The translations under genes were made by a program, and so were the position numbers. Shown one piece after another: positions 28,306 to 38,015 of a stretch of DNA of 64,000 nucleotides (positions are counted from its first letter, which is position 1; each line of letters starts with the position of its first letter). The notes beneath the pieces were generated by a model. That model did not search any database and was not told where the DNA came from. It worked only from the letters and a program-made list of their open reading frames with translations. The stretch comes from Deltaproteobacteria bacterium (GTDB lineage: Bacteria > Myxococcota > Kuafuiibacteriia > Kuafuiibacteriales > Kuafuiibacteriaceae): contig JADJPE010000005.1 in the NCBI GenBank assembly GCA_016713425.1, positions 1,674,001-1,738,000 of the forward strand, written 5' to 3'.

Positions 28306-29214
28306 ATGGGGTTGGCGGACAAGGGGTTTGACACAGATTTCGGAGCGACTTACACCTCTCGCTCGATGCTGCGACAGTGGAGTCTCGGGTTTGGTTCGTT
28401 TTCGGTGGCGACGATCGCAGCGACGACGTTGTGGGTTGTGCCGCTGAGCGCCTTCGCTGACGAAAGCGATGCAGCCAAACCCAACTCGGGCGAGAAGCCC
28501 AGCCTTCCGACGGGTTCCTATGCTGACACGTGCCGCGACGTGAGCCTTTCTGGCACGACCTTGGTCGCGACCTGCCAAACGGCGCGTGGCGCATGGACGA
28601 AGACCTCCTTGCCCTCATTCCGAGACTGCACGGGCGACATCGCGAACTCCGACGGTCAGCTCAGCTGCCCGAAGAATCCGGCCGGTCCGAGCAAGGGATC
28701 GGAGTCGTCCGCCGACAGCGGCCGAGGGCTCGGGGCCAACGAGGATGAGCTCGCCAGCATCGCCGATCCGAAGAGCGTTCCCATCGTCGAGAAGCGCGTG
28801 ATGGTCGAGAAGAGTCTCGGCGAACAGCGCGACGCGCTCGCCCGGGTCACGGTTTTGCTTCGTGAGGCGACTGACCGCAAGGACATGGTTCAGCGGAACT
28901 GTGTCGACGACAAGCTCACCTCCATCAAAGGACTCCTTCGGATCTCTGAGGAGGCTTCGGTCAAGATGTACGAGGCGATCGCCGACAACGTCGAAGACCT
29001 GATCAACCACGAGTTCACAAAGATCTCGGTCGCGCACCAACGCACGAAGCGTTTGCGCGCCGAAGCCGAACAATGCGTGGGCGAATCTTCCGTGTACTCA
29101 GGCGACACCGATGTCGAAGTCGAGGTCGATCCAGATCTCGCGCAAGACGACCCAACAAAGCCCGTTGATACGCCGCCCGGCCCCGAGTTCCCCGCAGTGG
29201 CGAGTTCCTTCTAG
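28306..29214 (+). CDS. Secreted cyanovirin-N (CVNH) domain protein
   Basis: 302 residues from ATG 28306, which has GAGGAGG just upstream; ATG 28366 (MLRQWSLGF) gives a shorter, textbook signal peptide ending in LSAFA and may be the true start. Residues about 69-122 match a CVNH lectin domain: SYADTCRDVSLSG, LVATCQT, then a Trp-Thr-Lys-Thr-Ser-Leu stretch, DCTGDIAN and QLSC, with four cysteines placed as in cyanovirin-N homologues. The remainder is a charged helical region with two more cysteines. CVNH proteins bind mannose-type glycans. It heads a cluster with the WecA-like and Wzy-like genes (73-bp gap), so binding to the exported polysaccharide is plausible. Confidence 0.75.
   Translation: MGLADKGFDTDFGATYTSRSMLRQWSLGFGSFSVATIAATTLWVVPLSAFADESDAAKPNSGEKPSLPTGSYADTCRDVSLSGTTLVATCQTARGAWTKTSLPSFRDCTGDIANSDGQLSCPKNPAGPSKGSESSADSGRGLGANEDELASIADPKSVPIVEKRVMVEKSLGEQRDALARVTVLLREATDRKDMVQRNCVDDKLTSIKGLLRISEEASVKMYEAIADNVEDLINHEFTKISVAHQRTKRLRAEAEQCVGESSVYSGDTDVEVEVDPDLAQDDPTKPVDTPPGPEFPAVASSF
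28321..28359 (+). promoter_or_regulatory. Conserved promoter-like element, copy 1
   Basis: TTGACA at 28328 and TACACC at 28351 are separated by 17 bp. The flanks AAGGGGTTTGACACA and CTTACACCTCT are identical to a second copy at 51849-51887. It lies inside the longer reading of the CVNH gene; if it is the promoter, the transcript would start within a few bases of ATG 28366, giving a nearly leaderless message. Confidence 0.6.
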
Positions 29215-29287
29215 CGCGCAGCGGGCCAAAGGATTCTACGAAGCACAGACCGGTGGAACGACGCTCGTCGCGAGCGCGGGGGCTCTC

Positions 29288-30925
29288 ATGCAGACCTACA
29301 TCGTAGCATTCTTCTTGGCGGTGGCGGTGGCGGCGATCTTAACGCCCGCCGTTGCCCGACTCGCGCGACAGAACGGCTGGTTGGATGCGCCCGGACATCG
29401 GAAGATCCACAGGCGCGCGGTACCTCGACTGGGAGGAGTTGCGGTCGTTGTGGCGTTCTTTGCGCCCTTGGCGGGTCTTGCGCTCTACACCAATCGCGTC
29501 TCAGCTTTTCTTTTCCGCGACAGCAATCTCGTCCTCGGTCTATGTGTGGGCGGACTTCTCATCGCGATCCTCGGCATCTACGACGATCTGAAGGGTGCGG
29601 ACGCCAAGCTGAAGCTCTTGGTTCAGTCTCTTGTGGCCGTGGGCATGTGGCTGGCGGGCTTCAAGATCGAGCTCTTCTCCGTCCCTGTTGGCAGCGGTGT
29701 GGTTGAGCTGGGGCGTCTTTCCCTGCCCCTCACGGTACTTTGGTTTGTTGGGGTCATCAACGCGCTCAATCTCATTGATGGCCTCGATGGGCTTGCGTCG
29801 GGGATAGCGCTCTTCGCCGTCTTGGTTCTGTTTGGCGTCGCGTACTTCGACCGCGCTGTCCTGCTTTCGCTTCTGAGCGTCGGTCTTGCTGGGGCGTTGG
29901 TTGGGTTTCTCTTTTTCAACTTTAACCCCGCGAAAATCTTCCTTGGGGACTCGGGCTCCATGTTCATTGGCTTTGTGCTTGCTGCGATATCGGTGTGGAC
30001 GCAGCGGAAGGGGGCGACAGCGGTTGCCCTCGCTGTCCCCGTCCTGGCGCTCGGCGTACCGATTCTCGATGTTACGCTTTCGGTGGTGCGGCGCCTTAGC
30101 CGAGGTACGAGTCCCTTTCGCGCGGATCGTGAACATATGCATCATCGTTTGCTCGCGCTCGGGCTTAGTCACCGGCGGGCCGTGATGACGCTCTATGCGC
30201 TCAGCGTAGTCTTTGGCGTGGGAGCTCTCGCGCTGCTCCGAAACGACACGGCGACTCGCGCGATTGCATTGTCGGTCGTTGGATTCGCGGTCTTCTTGAC
30301 GGTTCGTAAGGTGGGTATCGTTCGGTTTCCCAGTATCTTCCGAAGAGCGGATGGGACGATGACCGGCTTGCGCCACGAGCTGCGCGCTGCGGCTCGCCGA
30401 ATTCGAACCTCGAGGTCTCCGGATGATGCATGGGCAACCTTGACGGAGATCGTCGGACAGCTCGGCTGCGACGAGGCTCGGTTGGCTTGGTGTCTTGGCT
30501 CTGATTGCTCTCCAGCTGCTCAGGGCTCTGATGCATCCCAGGAGCGGGTGTTTCATTGGCGTCGCGATCGACGTCCGGCCAAGGACGGGTGGCACGTCGG
30601 GGCCGGGGCGAACCGGACTGTTGTTCGGCTCACGCTGGACGAAGATGAGGTCCAGTTGGGCGAGCTGGCGGTCTTGTTGGCGCGTCGCGAAATGACGGGC
30701 GCACGAGTCTCCGAGTTCAGGATCGCTTTGGAGTTGCTCCGCGACGCGCTCATCGACTTCGTGGTTGAACATATGGCGCGCCAGAAGGGGTCGAAAGAGG
30801 GGCGAATTGTCCGCTTGGCTGGTGGCGTCCGGCCCTCGGGCACCGTCCCGATGGAAGCGGTCGCCCACGCAGCACCCCCTGTGGGCGGATTCCCGGCCGC
30901 AGTGAAAGTCACGGATGTTGTGTAG
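29288..30925 (+). CDS. WecA/MraY-like polyprenyl-phosphate sugar-1-phosphate transferase with C-terminal extension
   Basis: 545 residues from ATG 29288, where the first membrane helix begins. It belongs to the PNPT superfamily that starts lipid-linked glycan synthesis by moving a HexNAc-1-phosphate to undecaprenyl phosphate. Motifs are intact: YDDLKG, NALNLIDGLDGLASG, FLGDSGSMF and the cytosolic HMHHRLL. About ten helices span residues 1-355. The last 190 residues are an extra soluble domain not found in the short family members, with a GAF-like pattern. It would start the exopolysaccharide repeat unit and is followed by the polymerase gene after 85 bp. Confidence 0.9.
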   Translation: MQTYIVAFFLAVAVAAILTPAVARLARQNGWLDAPGHRKIHRRAVPRLGGVAVVVAFFAPLAGLALYTNRVSAFLFRDSNLVLGLCVGGLLIAILGIYDDLKGADAKLKLLVQSLVAVGMWLAGFKIELFSVPVGSGVVELGRLSLPLTVLWFVGVINALNLIDGLDGLASGIALFAVLVLFGVAYFDRAVLLSLLSVGLAGALVGFLFFNFNPAKIFLGDSGSMFIGFVLAAISVWTQRKGATAVALAVPVLALGVPILDVTLSVVRRLSRGTSPFRADREHMHHRLLALGLSHRRAVMTLYALSVVFGVGALALLRNDTATRAIALSVVGFAVFLTVRKVGIVRFPSIFRRADGTMTGLRHELRAAARRIRTSRSPDDAWATLTEIVGQLGCDEARLAWCLGSDCSPAAQGSDASQERVFHWRRDRRPAKDGWHVGAGANRTVVRLTLDEDEVQLGELAVLLARREMTGARVSEFRIALELLRDALIDFVVEHMARQKGSKEGRIVRLAGGVRPSGTVPMEAVAHAAPPVGGFPAAVKVTDVV

Positions 30926-31010
30926 CTTCCTGGGAAGGCGCGGGTTGGACGTCTCGGCTCTATGTTTTCCAGATGAACGCGTTCAGCGGGTGCATCGGGC
31001 GGGATAGCGC

Positions 31011-33599
31011 GTGAGTTTGGTTGGACGGGCAGCGGACTGGTCGCTCTTTGCTCTCATCGTCTTGGCGCCAGCACTTGGCGGCTCATCGAGCCTCTTGACC
31101 CTCCCGGTTCTCTGGGCGCTTGCAAGTGTTGCGATCCTCGGGAGCTTTGCGGCCGCCCGACCGTCCGACCGTACGCCTTCGATCACGCCTCTTGCCGTTG
31201 GTCTCGCGGCGCTCTCGGCGTTTACGCTTATTCAAAGTGTGCCGCTGCCTACGAGTTGGGTGGCCCTTATTTCGCCTCACTCTGAGGAACTCCGCCGATT
31301 TCTCCTCGACGACGCCGATCGGATGACTCTTGCGTACGAAGTGAGCGCGGCGAGGCGTGAGAGCGCGAAGCTTGGCATCTATGCCATGGTGGCCGTCGCG
31401 GCTCTCCTCCGCGCGCGTAGACATCACGGTGTCGGATTCTTGGCGCGCGCGGTGATTGCATCGGGATTCGTGACGGCTCTGATCGCCCTGTTGCATCGAG
31501 CACTTGGAGTTGAACGAGTGCTCGGTGTCCTTCCGAGCCGGACGCCGACCACCGACATGATAACGACGTTCGCGAACGCGAATCATGCTGCGAGCTTCAT
31601 GACCCTCGGGGCTATTGTGTCGCTCGGCGCTGCCTTGACGGCCGCGCGGGGTTTGCGGGCTGCGCGCATCGCGTATTTTGGCGCGACCCTTTTGTTTTCC
31701 GGCCTCGTTGTCCTCTCTGGCTCGCGCGCGGGACTCATCGCGCTGAGCAGCGGGCTCTTTCTCTTCGCGCTTCTCTCACCCAAGGCAAGGTCAGAAGCTT
31801 CGCATTCCGCTTGGTTCGAACGGTTTTCGCGGGCCCTTGTTCTGGGCTTCGCTTGCCTGGTTGGAGTTGGGGCGTTTCTTTTTCGAGGTGAGGCGCGCGT
31901 CATGGGTCGTTTGGCGGACGATCTCGGCCCGGGGGGAAAGTTTGCGGCTTTTCGGGATGTGCCTCCTGTCGTTGCGGATCACCCGTGGGTTGGGATCGGC
32001 CGCGGTTCGTTCGTTTCTGTATATCCCGGCTATAAGACCTCGCCCGCGCAACTCACGTTTGCCTATCCCGAGAATATCGTTGCGCAGCTGCTTGCCGAAT
32101 GGGGCCTTGTCCTTGGGGGGTTGGCGCTCGCGGGTCTGCTTCTCGTGCTTGTTCTTGCGCTACTTCAGCTTCGACGTCGTCGAAGCACGATGCAAACAGC
32201 CGTGTTTGCTGGGCTGCTCGTCGTCGTACTCCACAACCTGGTGGATTTCTCGCTCGAGTTGCCAGGCGTCGCGATTCCTTTCGTCGCGTTGCTGGCTGGG
32301 CTCGGTCATAGCTTTCGCCCTCGTGATGTCCTTGCTCTGTCTTCGCCGGTGCGTCGTTGGGGCGTTGGTGCTGGCTGGGTTGCGGCCAGCGGCGTCGTTC
32401 TGTTGAGCGCTTTCTTGAGCGGAGATCTGGATCTCGATCTCGCGCGGTGTGCACCCTCGGCCGATGGGCGGAGTTCCGTTTCGCGTGCGGAAGTCGAGGC
32501 GATTGCGCGTCGGCACCCTGCGAATGGCTACTTGGCTGCCCGCGCCTCCTACTTCGCCGAGATCTCCGAACCGCCCGATCTGGCGGTCGCCCTCAAATGG
32601 GCGAATCGAGCACTCTTGCTTGCCCCGACCTATGCAGACGCCCATCTCGCGGCCGGACGATTGTTGGTGCGGATGGGCCATCGGAGCCAAGGGTTTGTCG
32701 AGCTCCGCTCCGCTTGGCGCCTGGCCAGCGCAGCCCGCACAGCTTCCGTGATTGATCACATCATTGCTCTGTCGAGAAATCCTGCCGAGCTCAGGATTGC
32801 GATCCCTCGCCAAAGCGTGAGCACTTCAACTTCAACAACCAACCTCGATGTGCCCAGTCCCTATCCGCTTTCGCAGCTTGTTAAGCGACTGCGGAAGAGA
32901 CCTGATCGAAGAGCCTGGATCCGCCCCTTGTTTGAAGACGTTCGCCCGGAAGTACTCTCGGCTTCAGGCCGGCTCTTGGTCGCAACGGCGGCACTCCAAT
33001 CCGGCTGCGACGAGGTTGCCGAGGCCTTCCTTCGGAGTGTGCTCGATACGGCGCCCACGAACGCATCCGCCCGATCGTTGTGGGCCCGTCTACTTCGCGA
33101 CCGGGGTGATGTGGAAGGCGCTCGTCATTTCCTCGAGGCGATGGATCGAGAGCAGGACTCCTCCGTCGATCACACCAGCATCCATCGGACTCTCCTCGCG
33201 CTTGCTCTTCAGGAAGGCGACGCAACGGCCGCTCGGCGTGTGCTCGAAGTCCTGCGTCGCGATCTTGGATCGAGCCGAAAAGGTCAGGCGGAGACGGCAG
33301 GCTTTGATGCGGATGTACTGCTTCTTGAAGGCGACAGACCGGGAGCCATCCGGACTCTGACATCGGCGATTGCGATTGCTCCTGAAGACTATTCGCTCCG
33401 ACTTCGAAGAGCTGATTTGCTGCTGAGAAGCGGTCGAGAGCACGCGGCGAGGATCGATCTCCTGGTCGTGCTCGAGACTCGCCCGCACAACCGCCGTGCT
33501 CGAACTCTGCTCCATAGCCTCAATGGCGCAGCCGCGCACACCGGAGGCGAGACGATAGATGATTTGCTGCCTTCCGAATCCATGCGTGGGCCAAATTGA
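31011..33599 (+). CDS. Wzy / O-antigen ligase-like polymerase with C-terminal TPR region
   Basis: 862 residues, GTG start at 31011. The first 460 residues carry about 11-12 membrane helices and the Wzy_C motif region: SGSRAGLIALSSG, then HPWVGIGRGSFVSVYPGYK in a periplasmic loop, and ENIVAQLLAEWGLVLGG. The C-terminal 380 residues are TPR-like (ALLLAPTYADAHLAAGRLLVRMG, DAIAIAPEDYSLRLRRADLL-type repeats). It fits the O-antigen polymerase/ligase family, which joins lipid-linked repeat units in the periplasm. Upstream are the initiating transferase and the CVNH gene; downstream lies IS debris that probably cut the original operon. Confidence 0.85.
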   Translation: MSLVGRAADWSLFALIVLAPALGGSSSLLTLPVLWALASVAILGSFAAARPSDRTPSITPLAVGLAALSAFTLIQSVPLPTSWVALISPHSEELRRFLLDDADRMTLAYEVSAARRESAKLGIYAMVAVAALLRARRHHGVGFLARAVIASGFVTALIALLHRALGVERVLGVLPSRTPTTDMITTFANANHAASFMTLGAIVSLGAALTAARGLRAARIAYFGATLLFSGLVVLSGSRAGLIALSSGLFLFALLSPKARSEASHSAWFERFSRALVLGFACLVGVGAFLFRGEARVMGRLADDLGPGGKFAAFRDVPPVVADHPWVGIGRGSFVSVYPGYKTSPAQLTFAYPENIVAQLLAEWGLVLGGLALAGLLLVLVLALLQLRRRRSTMQTAVFAGLLVVVLHNLVDFSLELPGVAIPFVALLAGLGHSFRPRDVLALSSPVRRWGVGAGWVAASGVVLLSAFLSGDLDLDLARCAPSADGRSSVSRAEVEAIARRHPANGYLAARASYFAEISEPPDLAVALKWANRALLLAPTYADAHLAAGRLLVRMGHRSQGFVELRSAWRLASAARTASVIDHIIALSRNPAELRIAIPRQSVSTSTSTTNLDVPSPYPLSQLVKRLRKRPDRRAWIRPLFEDVRPEVLSASGRLLVATAALQSGCDEVAEAFLRSVLDTAPTNASARSLWARLLRDRGDVEGARHFLEAMDREQDSSVDHTSIHRTLLALALQEGDATAARRVLEVLRRDLGSSRKGQAETAGFDADVLLLEGDRPGAIRTLTSAIAIAPEDYSLRLRRADLLLRSGREHAARIDLLVVLETRPHNRRARTLLHSLNGAAAHTGGETIDDLLPSESMRGPN

Positions 33600-34066
33600 T
33601 GATGATTGATTGACTCATGAATCGATGGATGCGCCTTGGATTTGCTCCAGATGTGCGCCCTGTCTTGGGTTTGCTTGAGGCCGAACGCCGTTCAATGAGC
33701 ACGTCCAATCCGTGGCGCCTTGCATTATGTGAGCGCCGACGATTCGGAACCTGTCAACGCGGATGAGACACCCTGGGCTACAATTTACGCTTGAGCTGAT
33801 GCCTCCTGTGCCGCTGTACCGGCCGGCCGATGGATGCCCGTGCTCGAGTCGCGGGACTCCGCCGCGCGCGGCGTTTCTGTGGCTTCCGCCACCTCGATCG
33901 AGGACAGTTCCGTGGTGGCAGCAACTTCCGTTGTAGAAGCGGCTTCCTCCTGGCGGTTAGGCAGCTCCGACTTTGGTTTGCGTTGGACTCGATCCAAGCC
34001 GCGAGCTCCCGGCGCCCTTCATCGCCGAGGTCATAGGCCGAGCGCGCTCCCAACGCGATCGTAAGA
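33600..34066. other. Intergenic stretch without a recognised gene
   Basis: It lies between the polymerase stop and the IS66 tnpB remnant. A weak minus-strand frame at 33785-34089 reads LTIALGARSAYDLGDEGRREL and may be a decayed fragment, but I do not recognise it. No RNA or promoter signal was seen. Confidence 0.5.
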
Positions 34067-34468
34067 TCAGAGACCGGATCTTGGGTCAAGCACCAAGTGA
34101 GGCGCGGTCGCGTCCTTCGCTATCGAGCCGCGGTGCGCCAGTTCTTCGCGCGCGTATGCACCGTGAAGCTCGACCCTCGAGCAGCAGCGACAGCTCCCCC
34201 GTCGACACCGTCCGGCTCGCGGGCCGATCGGCGAACTCGAGCAGGGCGCGCAGCGACCGCCCTCGAAGCGTCGGCTGATCAGCCCATAGCCATCGCCAAT
34301 TAGGGCGCGGAGCTGCGTGCGGTCCTTCTTCGTGAAGACGACGCAATCGCCTTCGTAGGGCTGCGCGCCCAAGGCGTACGCCTCCCCAAGCAGCCCGTTG
34401 AAGCCCTTGCGGAAGTCGACGCGGTGTTCCGCCAGCAGGACCCGCCGAATGGTCACGGGCAACATCAC
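34067..34468 (-). pseudogene. IS66 TnpB remnant, frameshifted (element B, copy 1)
   Basis: The first 75 codons read VDFRKGFNGLLGEA and YEGDCVVFTKKDR, like IS66 ORF2 (TnpB), and continue to LISRRFEGG. The C-terminal part (STGELSLLLEG) is in another frame, so a frameshift near 34290 breaks the gene. It overlaps the tnpA stop by 4 bp, the normal IS66 order. No tnpC follows. Confidence 0.78.
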
Positions 34469-34824
34469 GAGCCCGCCGCGCGCTCGCCCGCGAGGCGCAC
34501 CGTCACGGCCCAGGGGCCCGCGCGCAGCTCGAGCACCTGCTCCGCCCCTGCGACCGGCTGAACCTCGTCGATGACGGAGAAAACGCGCACGTCCTTCGGG
34601 GCGCCTCGTCGCGAGCCTGCGACATCATGGGCGGCCCTCCGCTTCCACGCGTCGAGCTGGCTCCACGAGATCCCGCAGCTCCGGAGCGCGCGCTCGCTCG
34701 CGCCCTCACGCAAGGCCGCCAGCGCCGCCGCCCTGAGCCCGGCGGGCACCCGGGCACCTCGTCCGCTCTCCTCGCGGAACCGCGCGAGGCGCTCCTGCAA
34801 GGCCGTGCTGGCGTTGTTGTCCAA
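34465..34824 (-). pseudogene. IS66 TnpA remnant with internal deletion (element B, copy 1)
   Basis: 119 codons of an IS66 ORF1 helix-turn-helix protein (ALREGASERALRSCGIS, SQLDAWKRRAA). Compared with the copy at 45715-46115 it lacks about 15 codons between NNAS and ALQER. The shared 332-bp block (34472-34803 against 45715-46046) differs at only a few positions. Confidence 0.8.
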
Positions 34825-34883
34825 CGCGACGCTTCGCCGGGTTTGGAGGCTTCAGGAGAACGAGGCGGGTGAGAAGCTGGGGG

Positions 34884-37800
34884 CTACCAACTGCTGCGCT
34901 GGCAGTCGACGGTGCCTTCGGCCCCAGCGCCGCCTTTCAGAGATCCTACGCAAAAATCCGCGCTGCCGTCGCCATCGACATCACCAAAGGCCGCACTGTG
35001 AGGATAGCTGCCCATCAAATCGCGGTCAGCGGCGCCGTAGATCAGGACGGACGGACTTGCGTCGAGATCGATCGCGCCCGCAATGCTCCCGCCCAAGAGC
35101 ACGGTAAATTCGCCACGTCCATCGCCCCCATTACCGACGCCATCGGCACCCGGCGCCGCGATGCCGATGTCGAGGTAACCATCCGCATTGATGTCCCCGA
35201 GCGCGATCGTCTTTCCCGCCGTGTCATACGGATCAACGCCTAGGATCCGAGCTTCGGCCGAAGCACCCAGCGAAAGATCCAGCGTCGTTCCGGTCAGCAG
35301 ATCGCGATTCCATACATCGACACCGCCCACCTGGTTTCCGGCGCGCCGAATCTGGCTCGCCCCAATGACGACTTCATTTCGCGAGGTTCCGGTCACGTTG
35401 CCAATGGCCACAGCGTTTCCATAGCGATCATTGTCGGCGGCGCCCAACCACGCCACATCCTCGTCGCCCGACGCCAAGTCGTAGGTCCCAGAAAGAGGCC
35501 CAAAAACAGCCCAGGCACCGCCCGCTTTCGTACGCCCGCCCGGAGAGTGGAGCCAAGCACCCACCAACAGGTCGTTGGGCGACGTCCCGCCAATGTTCCC
35601 GGGCGCGGCAACATACCCCAGCTGATCGCCGGCGGCAGCTCCCAAGATCAAGGCTGAATAACTTGCGGGATTCGAAAGATCGATCGTGCCCGCCACCGGT
35701 CCCGGCACGATGTAGACCGCGCCTGCACCTGGCCCATTGGTGGCGTCGCCGGGCGCGCCAATCATCAAGTCCGCCTGTCCGTCTCCAGTGAGGTCAGCAA
35801 CGCCAAGAATAATCGCACGCGCACCCGCGGCCGGTCCGATGATGCGAGCAGCCAACAGTGCGTGCGGAGGATTGGCGGCCAGATCGATGACCCCGGCCGT
35901 CGCAAGCGCAGCACCGCCCGTCAGGACATAGACTTCACCGGCACCCGCGCGCGCATTTCCGTCGCCTGAGGCCCTCGCAGACGAGATCAGTACGTCTCCG
36001 ACTCCGTCGTTGGTCACGTCACCGATCTTCACCGCACCGCCGACGTTCGCACCAAGTTCATCACTGGGATCGGCACCCCAAACTTGGAAGCCCGCCGTGG
36101 ACGGTACAACGTCCGAATTTCCACTGAAGAAACTCACGTCGCCCACAAACCCATAAACAATACCGGCGAGATTTCGAATCGGTTGATTGGCTGGCGTCAC
36201 GTGGGTCATCGCAGCGGTCACGACATCGGCCTTCGCATCACCCGTGGCTTCACCGATCGCAACATTACAATGTTTCTTATTGGCCACCACGCCCACAATT
36301 CTTCGCGCACGACTCGCGGTCCCATCAGGCGCCACCACAGAAATCGGCTCGATATGGCACGTACTGTCGCAGCCATCGCCGTTTGTCAGATTGCCGTCGT
36401 CACAGGTCTCACCCTGCGAGAGGTCGACGTGTCCGTTGCTACAGAAGTTCACGACGATGTTCGCTGTGAGCGCCGAGTCTCCGAAATATCCGATGTCGGT
36501 CTGATACATTCGCCAATCGCTGGAATACGTTCCGGGCGTGCTCGGAGCCGTCACGACAAAGGAGAAGAGCTTTTCGCCACCATCCGCGGCGATGGTTTCG
36601 AGCGATCCGAGTGGGATGCTCGTGGTGGTCCACAAGTTCTTCGGTGAGTTGTTCGAACGCAAGTCAAAGCTCGAGCCAGCCCAATTCTGAGAACCCGTAT
36701 TTCGCATCCGCACTTGGAAAGTCGCCACCCCGCCGGGATCGATCTGCGTCGGAATTGTTTGCGAAACGACGGTTGCACCCAGTTGCGGTTGATTGGCGGC
36801 ATCGACAACAACATTCACCGACGCCGTTGCGCCAAAGAAACCAGCGCCAAGACCGGCCAACTTCTTCATCTGCCACGAACTCGTATAGGTCCCTGGCGTT
36901 GAAGGTGCTGTGACGTTAAAGCTGAACGTCGCGAAACCGGAATTGTTCACAGTGACGGCGCTGGGAACCAAGGTATACGACGTACCCCAGAAACTCACCG
37001 GATCGCTCTTCGAGTACAATGCATAGTTCGAGCTCGCGCCGGTCCAAGCCTCGGTTCCGGTGTTCTGCATGATGACCTGAACCGTTCTCGTCTCCCCTGG
37101 CGCCATCGTGGCCGCGATACCGTTAACACTGACGACGGAATCGAGCGGCGGCGTTCCGGCCACGGCAATCGTCAGATTGAGACAAGGAGAGGTCTTGTTA
37201 AATATGCCGACACCGCCGGTCGGACTCGGTGCATTGCGGTCTGAGATCGAGCGAACGAGCGTGTGATTCGTTTCAGTCGACGGCGCTGTTATCGGAAAGG
37301 AGAACTCGAATTCGTCGTTCGGAGCGATCGAAGACGTGAGGGGCACGCACGTGGACGACCCACCCCATTTATTGAAATCAAGCGGGGCCAATCCGTTGGT
37401 ATTGTCCAAGCTATAGAGGCAGACGCCCGGGCCTTGCCATGTTCCATACCCGCTGTTTCGCACTCGAACCGTCGCATTGAAACTCTGGCCCGGCGTCATC
37501 GTGTCCGGAATATTCTCGCTCACGAGCTCACAGGACCATCGTCGCTGGTGCGCAGAATTCACGTCGATGTTGTTGACCGTCAGGATGTCCCCAAAATACG
37601 AATCTCCGAGCAATCGCATTTGGGCTCTGAATTGTGCCGTCTGATCTCCGGTCGGCGCTATGATTACGAAATCGTGGGTCGAGTTCGCGCCCGGAACAAC
37701 CGTGGCATCCACGCGGTCATACGCAAACGACCAAATCGAGGGCGTCCTTCGGTACAACGCATAACTCGTGCTCCAGTCATTGGCCGGCGAACCGCCAGTG

Positions 37801-38015
37801 CCTGCGTTCTGTGTCACGACGCGAATATTGAGACGCTCGCCAGGATTCATCGTCAGTGGAACGTCGTGACTCTGGATGGTTGCATTGCTGCCGGCGGGCG
37901 CGGCCGCCGAAAGCTGCGAGCCAAAGGAGCCTTCGGATCCGCTCCTTCCGCACCCCATAGCGATCAAGCCCGCAACGATCGGGCCCGCGACCCCAAGAAT
38001 CCACAATCTGTTCAT
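34884..38015 (-). CDS. Large lipoprotein A: four Ig-like domains, DUF4215 Cys module, FG-GAP propeller
   Basis: 1043 residues. The signal peptide ends in VAGLIAMGC, a lipobox with Cys22. Four domains of about 115 residues follow (about 45-155, 160-280, 285-405, 410-520). Each has a TMxPGE-like start, a QNAG/MRNTGS turn and a TAPSTPGTY-like strand, the pattern of NBR1-type Ig-like (next-to-BRCA1) domains. A DUF4215 module with GETCDDGNLTNGDGCDSTC lies near 530-555. FG-GAP/integrin-alpha-like repeats with Asp-rich calcium loops (GDVTNDGVGD, GDINADGYLD, GDVDGDGSAD) run to the end. It is a full-length paralogue of the protein at 48345. Its codons are visibly richer in A/T than the neighbours. A cell-surface adhesin or glycan-associated scaffold is inferred. 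Confidence 0.88.
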   Translation of the reverse strand: MNRLWILGVAGPIVAGLIAMGCGRSGSEGSFGSQLSAAAPAGSNATIQSHDVPLTMNPGERLNIRVVTQNAGTGGSPANDWSTSYALYRRTPSIWSFAYDRVDATVVPGANSTHDFVIIAPTGDQTAQFRAQMRLLGDSYFGDILTVNNIDVNSAHQRRWSCELVSENIPDTMTPGQSFNATVRVRNSGYGTWQGPGVCLYSLDNTNGLAPLDFNKWGGSSTCVPLTSSIAPNDEFEFSFPITAPSTETNHTLVRSISDRNAPSPTGGVGIFNKTSPCLNLTIAVAGTPPLDSVVSVNGIAATMAPGETRTVQVIMQNTGTEAWTGASSNYALYSKSDPVSFWGTSYTLVPSAVTVNNSGFATFSFNVTAPSTPGTYTSSWQMKKLAGLGAGFFGATASVNVVVDAANQPQLGATVVSQTIPTQIDPGGVATFQVRMRNTGSQNWAGSSFDLRSNNSPKNLWTTTSIPLGSLETIAADGGEKLFSFVVTAPSTPGTYSSDWRMYQTDIGYFGDSALTANIVVNFCSNGHVDLSQGETCDDGNLTNGDGCDSTCHIEPISVVAPDGTASRARRIVGVVANKKHCNVAIGEATGDAKADVVTAAMTHVTPANQPIRNLAGIVYGFVGDVSFFSGNSDVVPSTAGFQVWGADPSDELGANVGGAVKIGDVTNDGVGDVLISSARASGDGNARAGAGEVYVLTGGAALATAGVIDLAANPPHALLAARIIGPAAGARAIILGVADLTGDGQADLMIGAPGDATNGPGAGAVYIVPGPVAGTIDLSNPASYSALILGAAAGDQLGYVAAPGNIGGTSPNDLLVGAWLHSPGGRTKAGGAWAVFGPLSGTYDLASGDEDVAWLGAADNDRYGNAVAIGNVTGTSRNEVVIGASQIRRAGNQVGGVDVWNRDLLTGTTLDLSLGASAEARILGVDPYDTAGKTIALGDINADGYLDIGIAAPGADGVGNGGDGRGEFTVLLGGSIAGAIDLDASPSVLIYGAADRDLMGSYPHSAAFGDVDGDGSADFCVGSLKGGAGAEGTVDCQRSSW

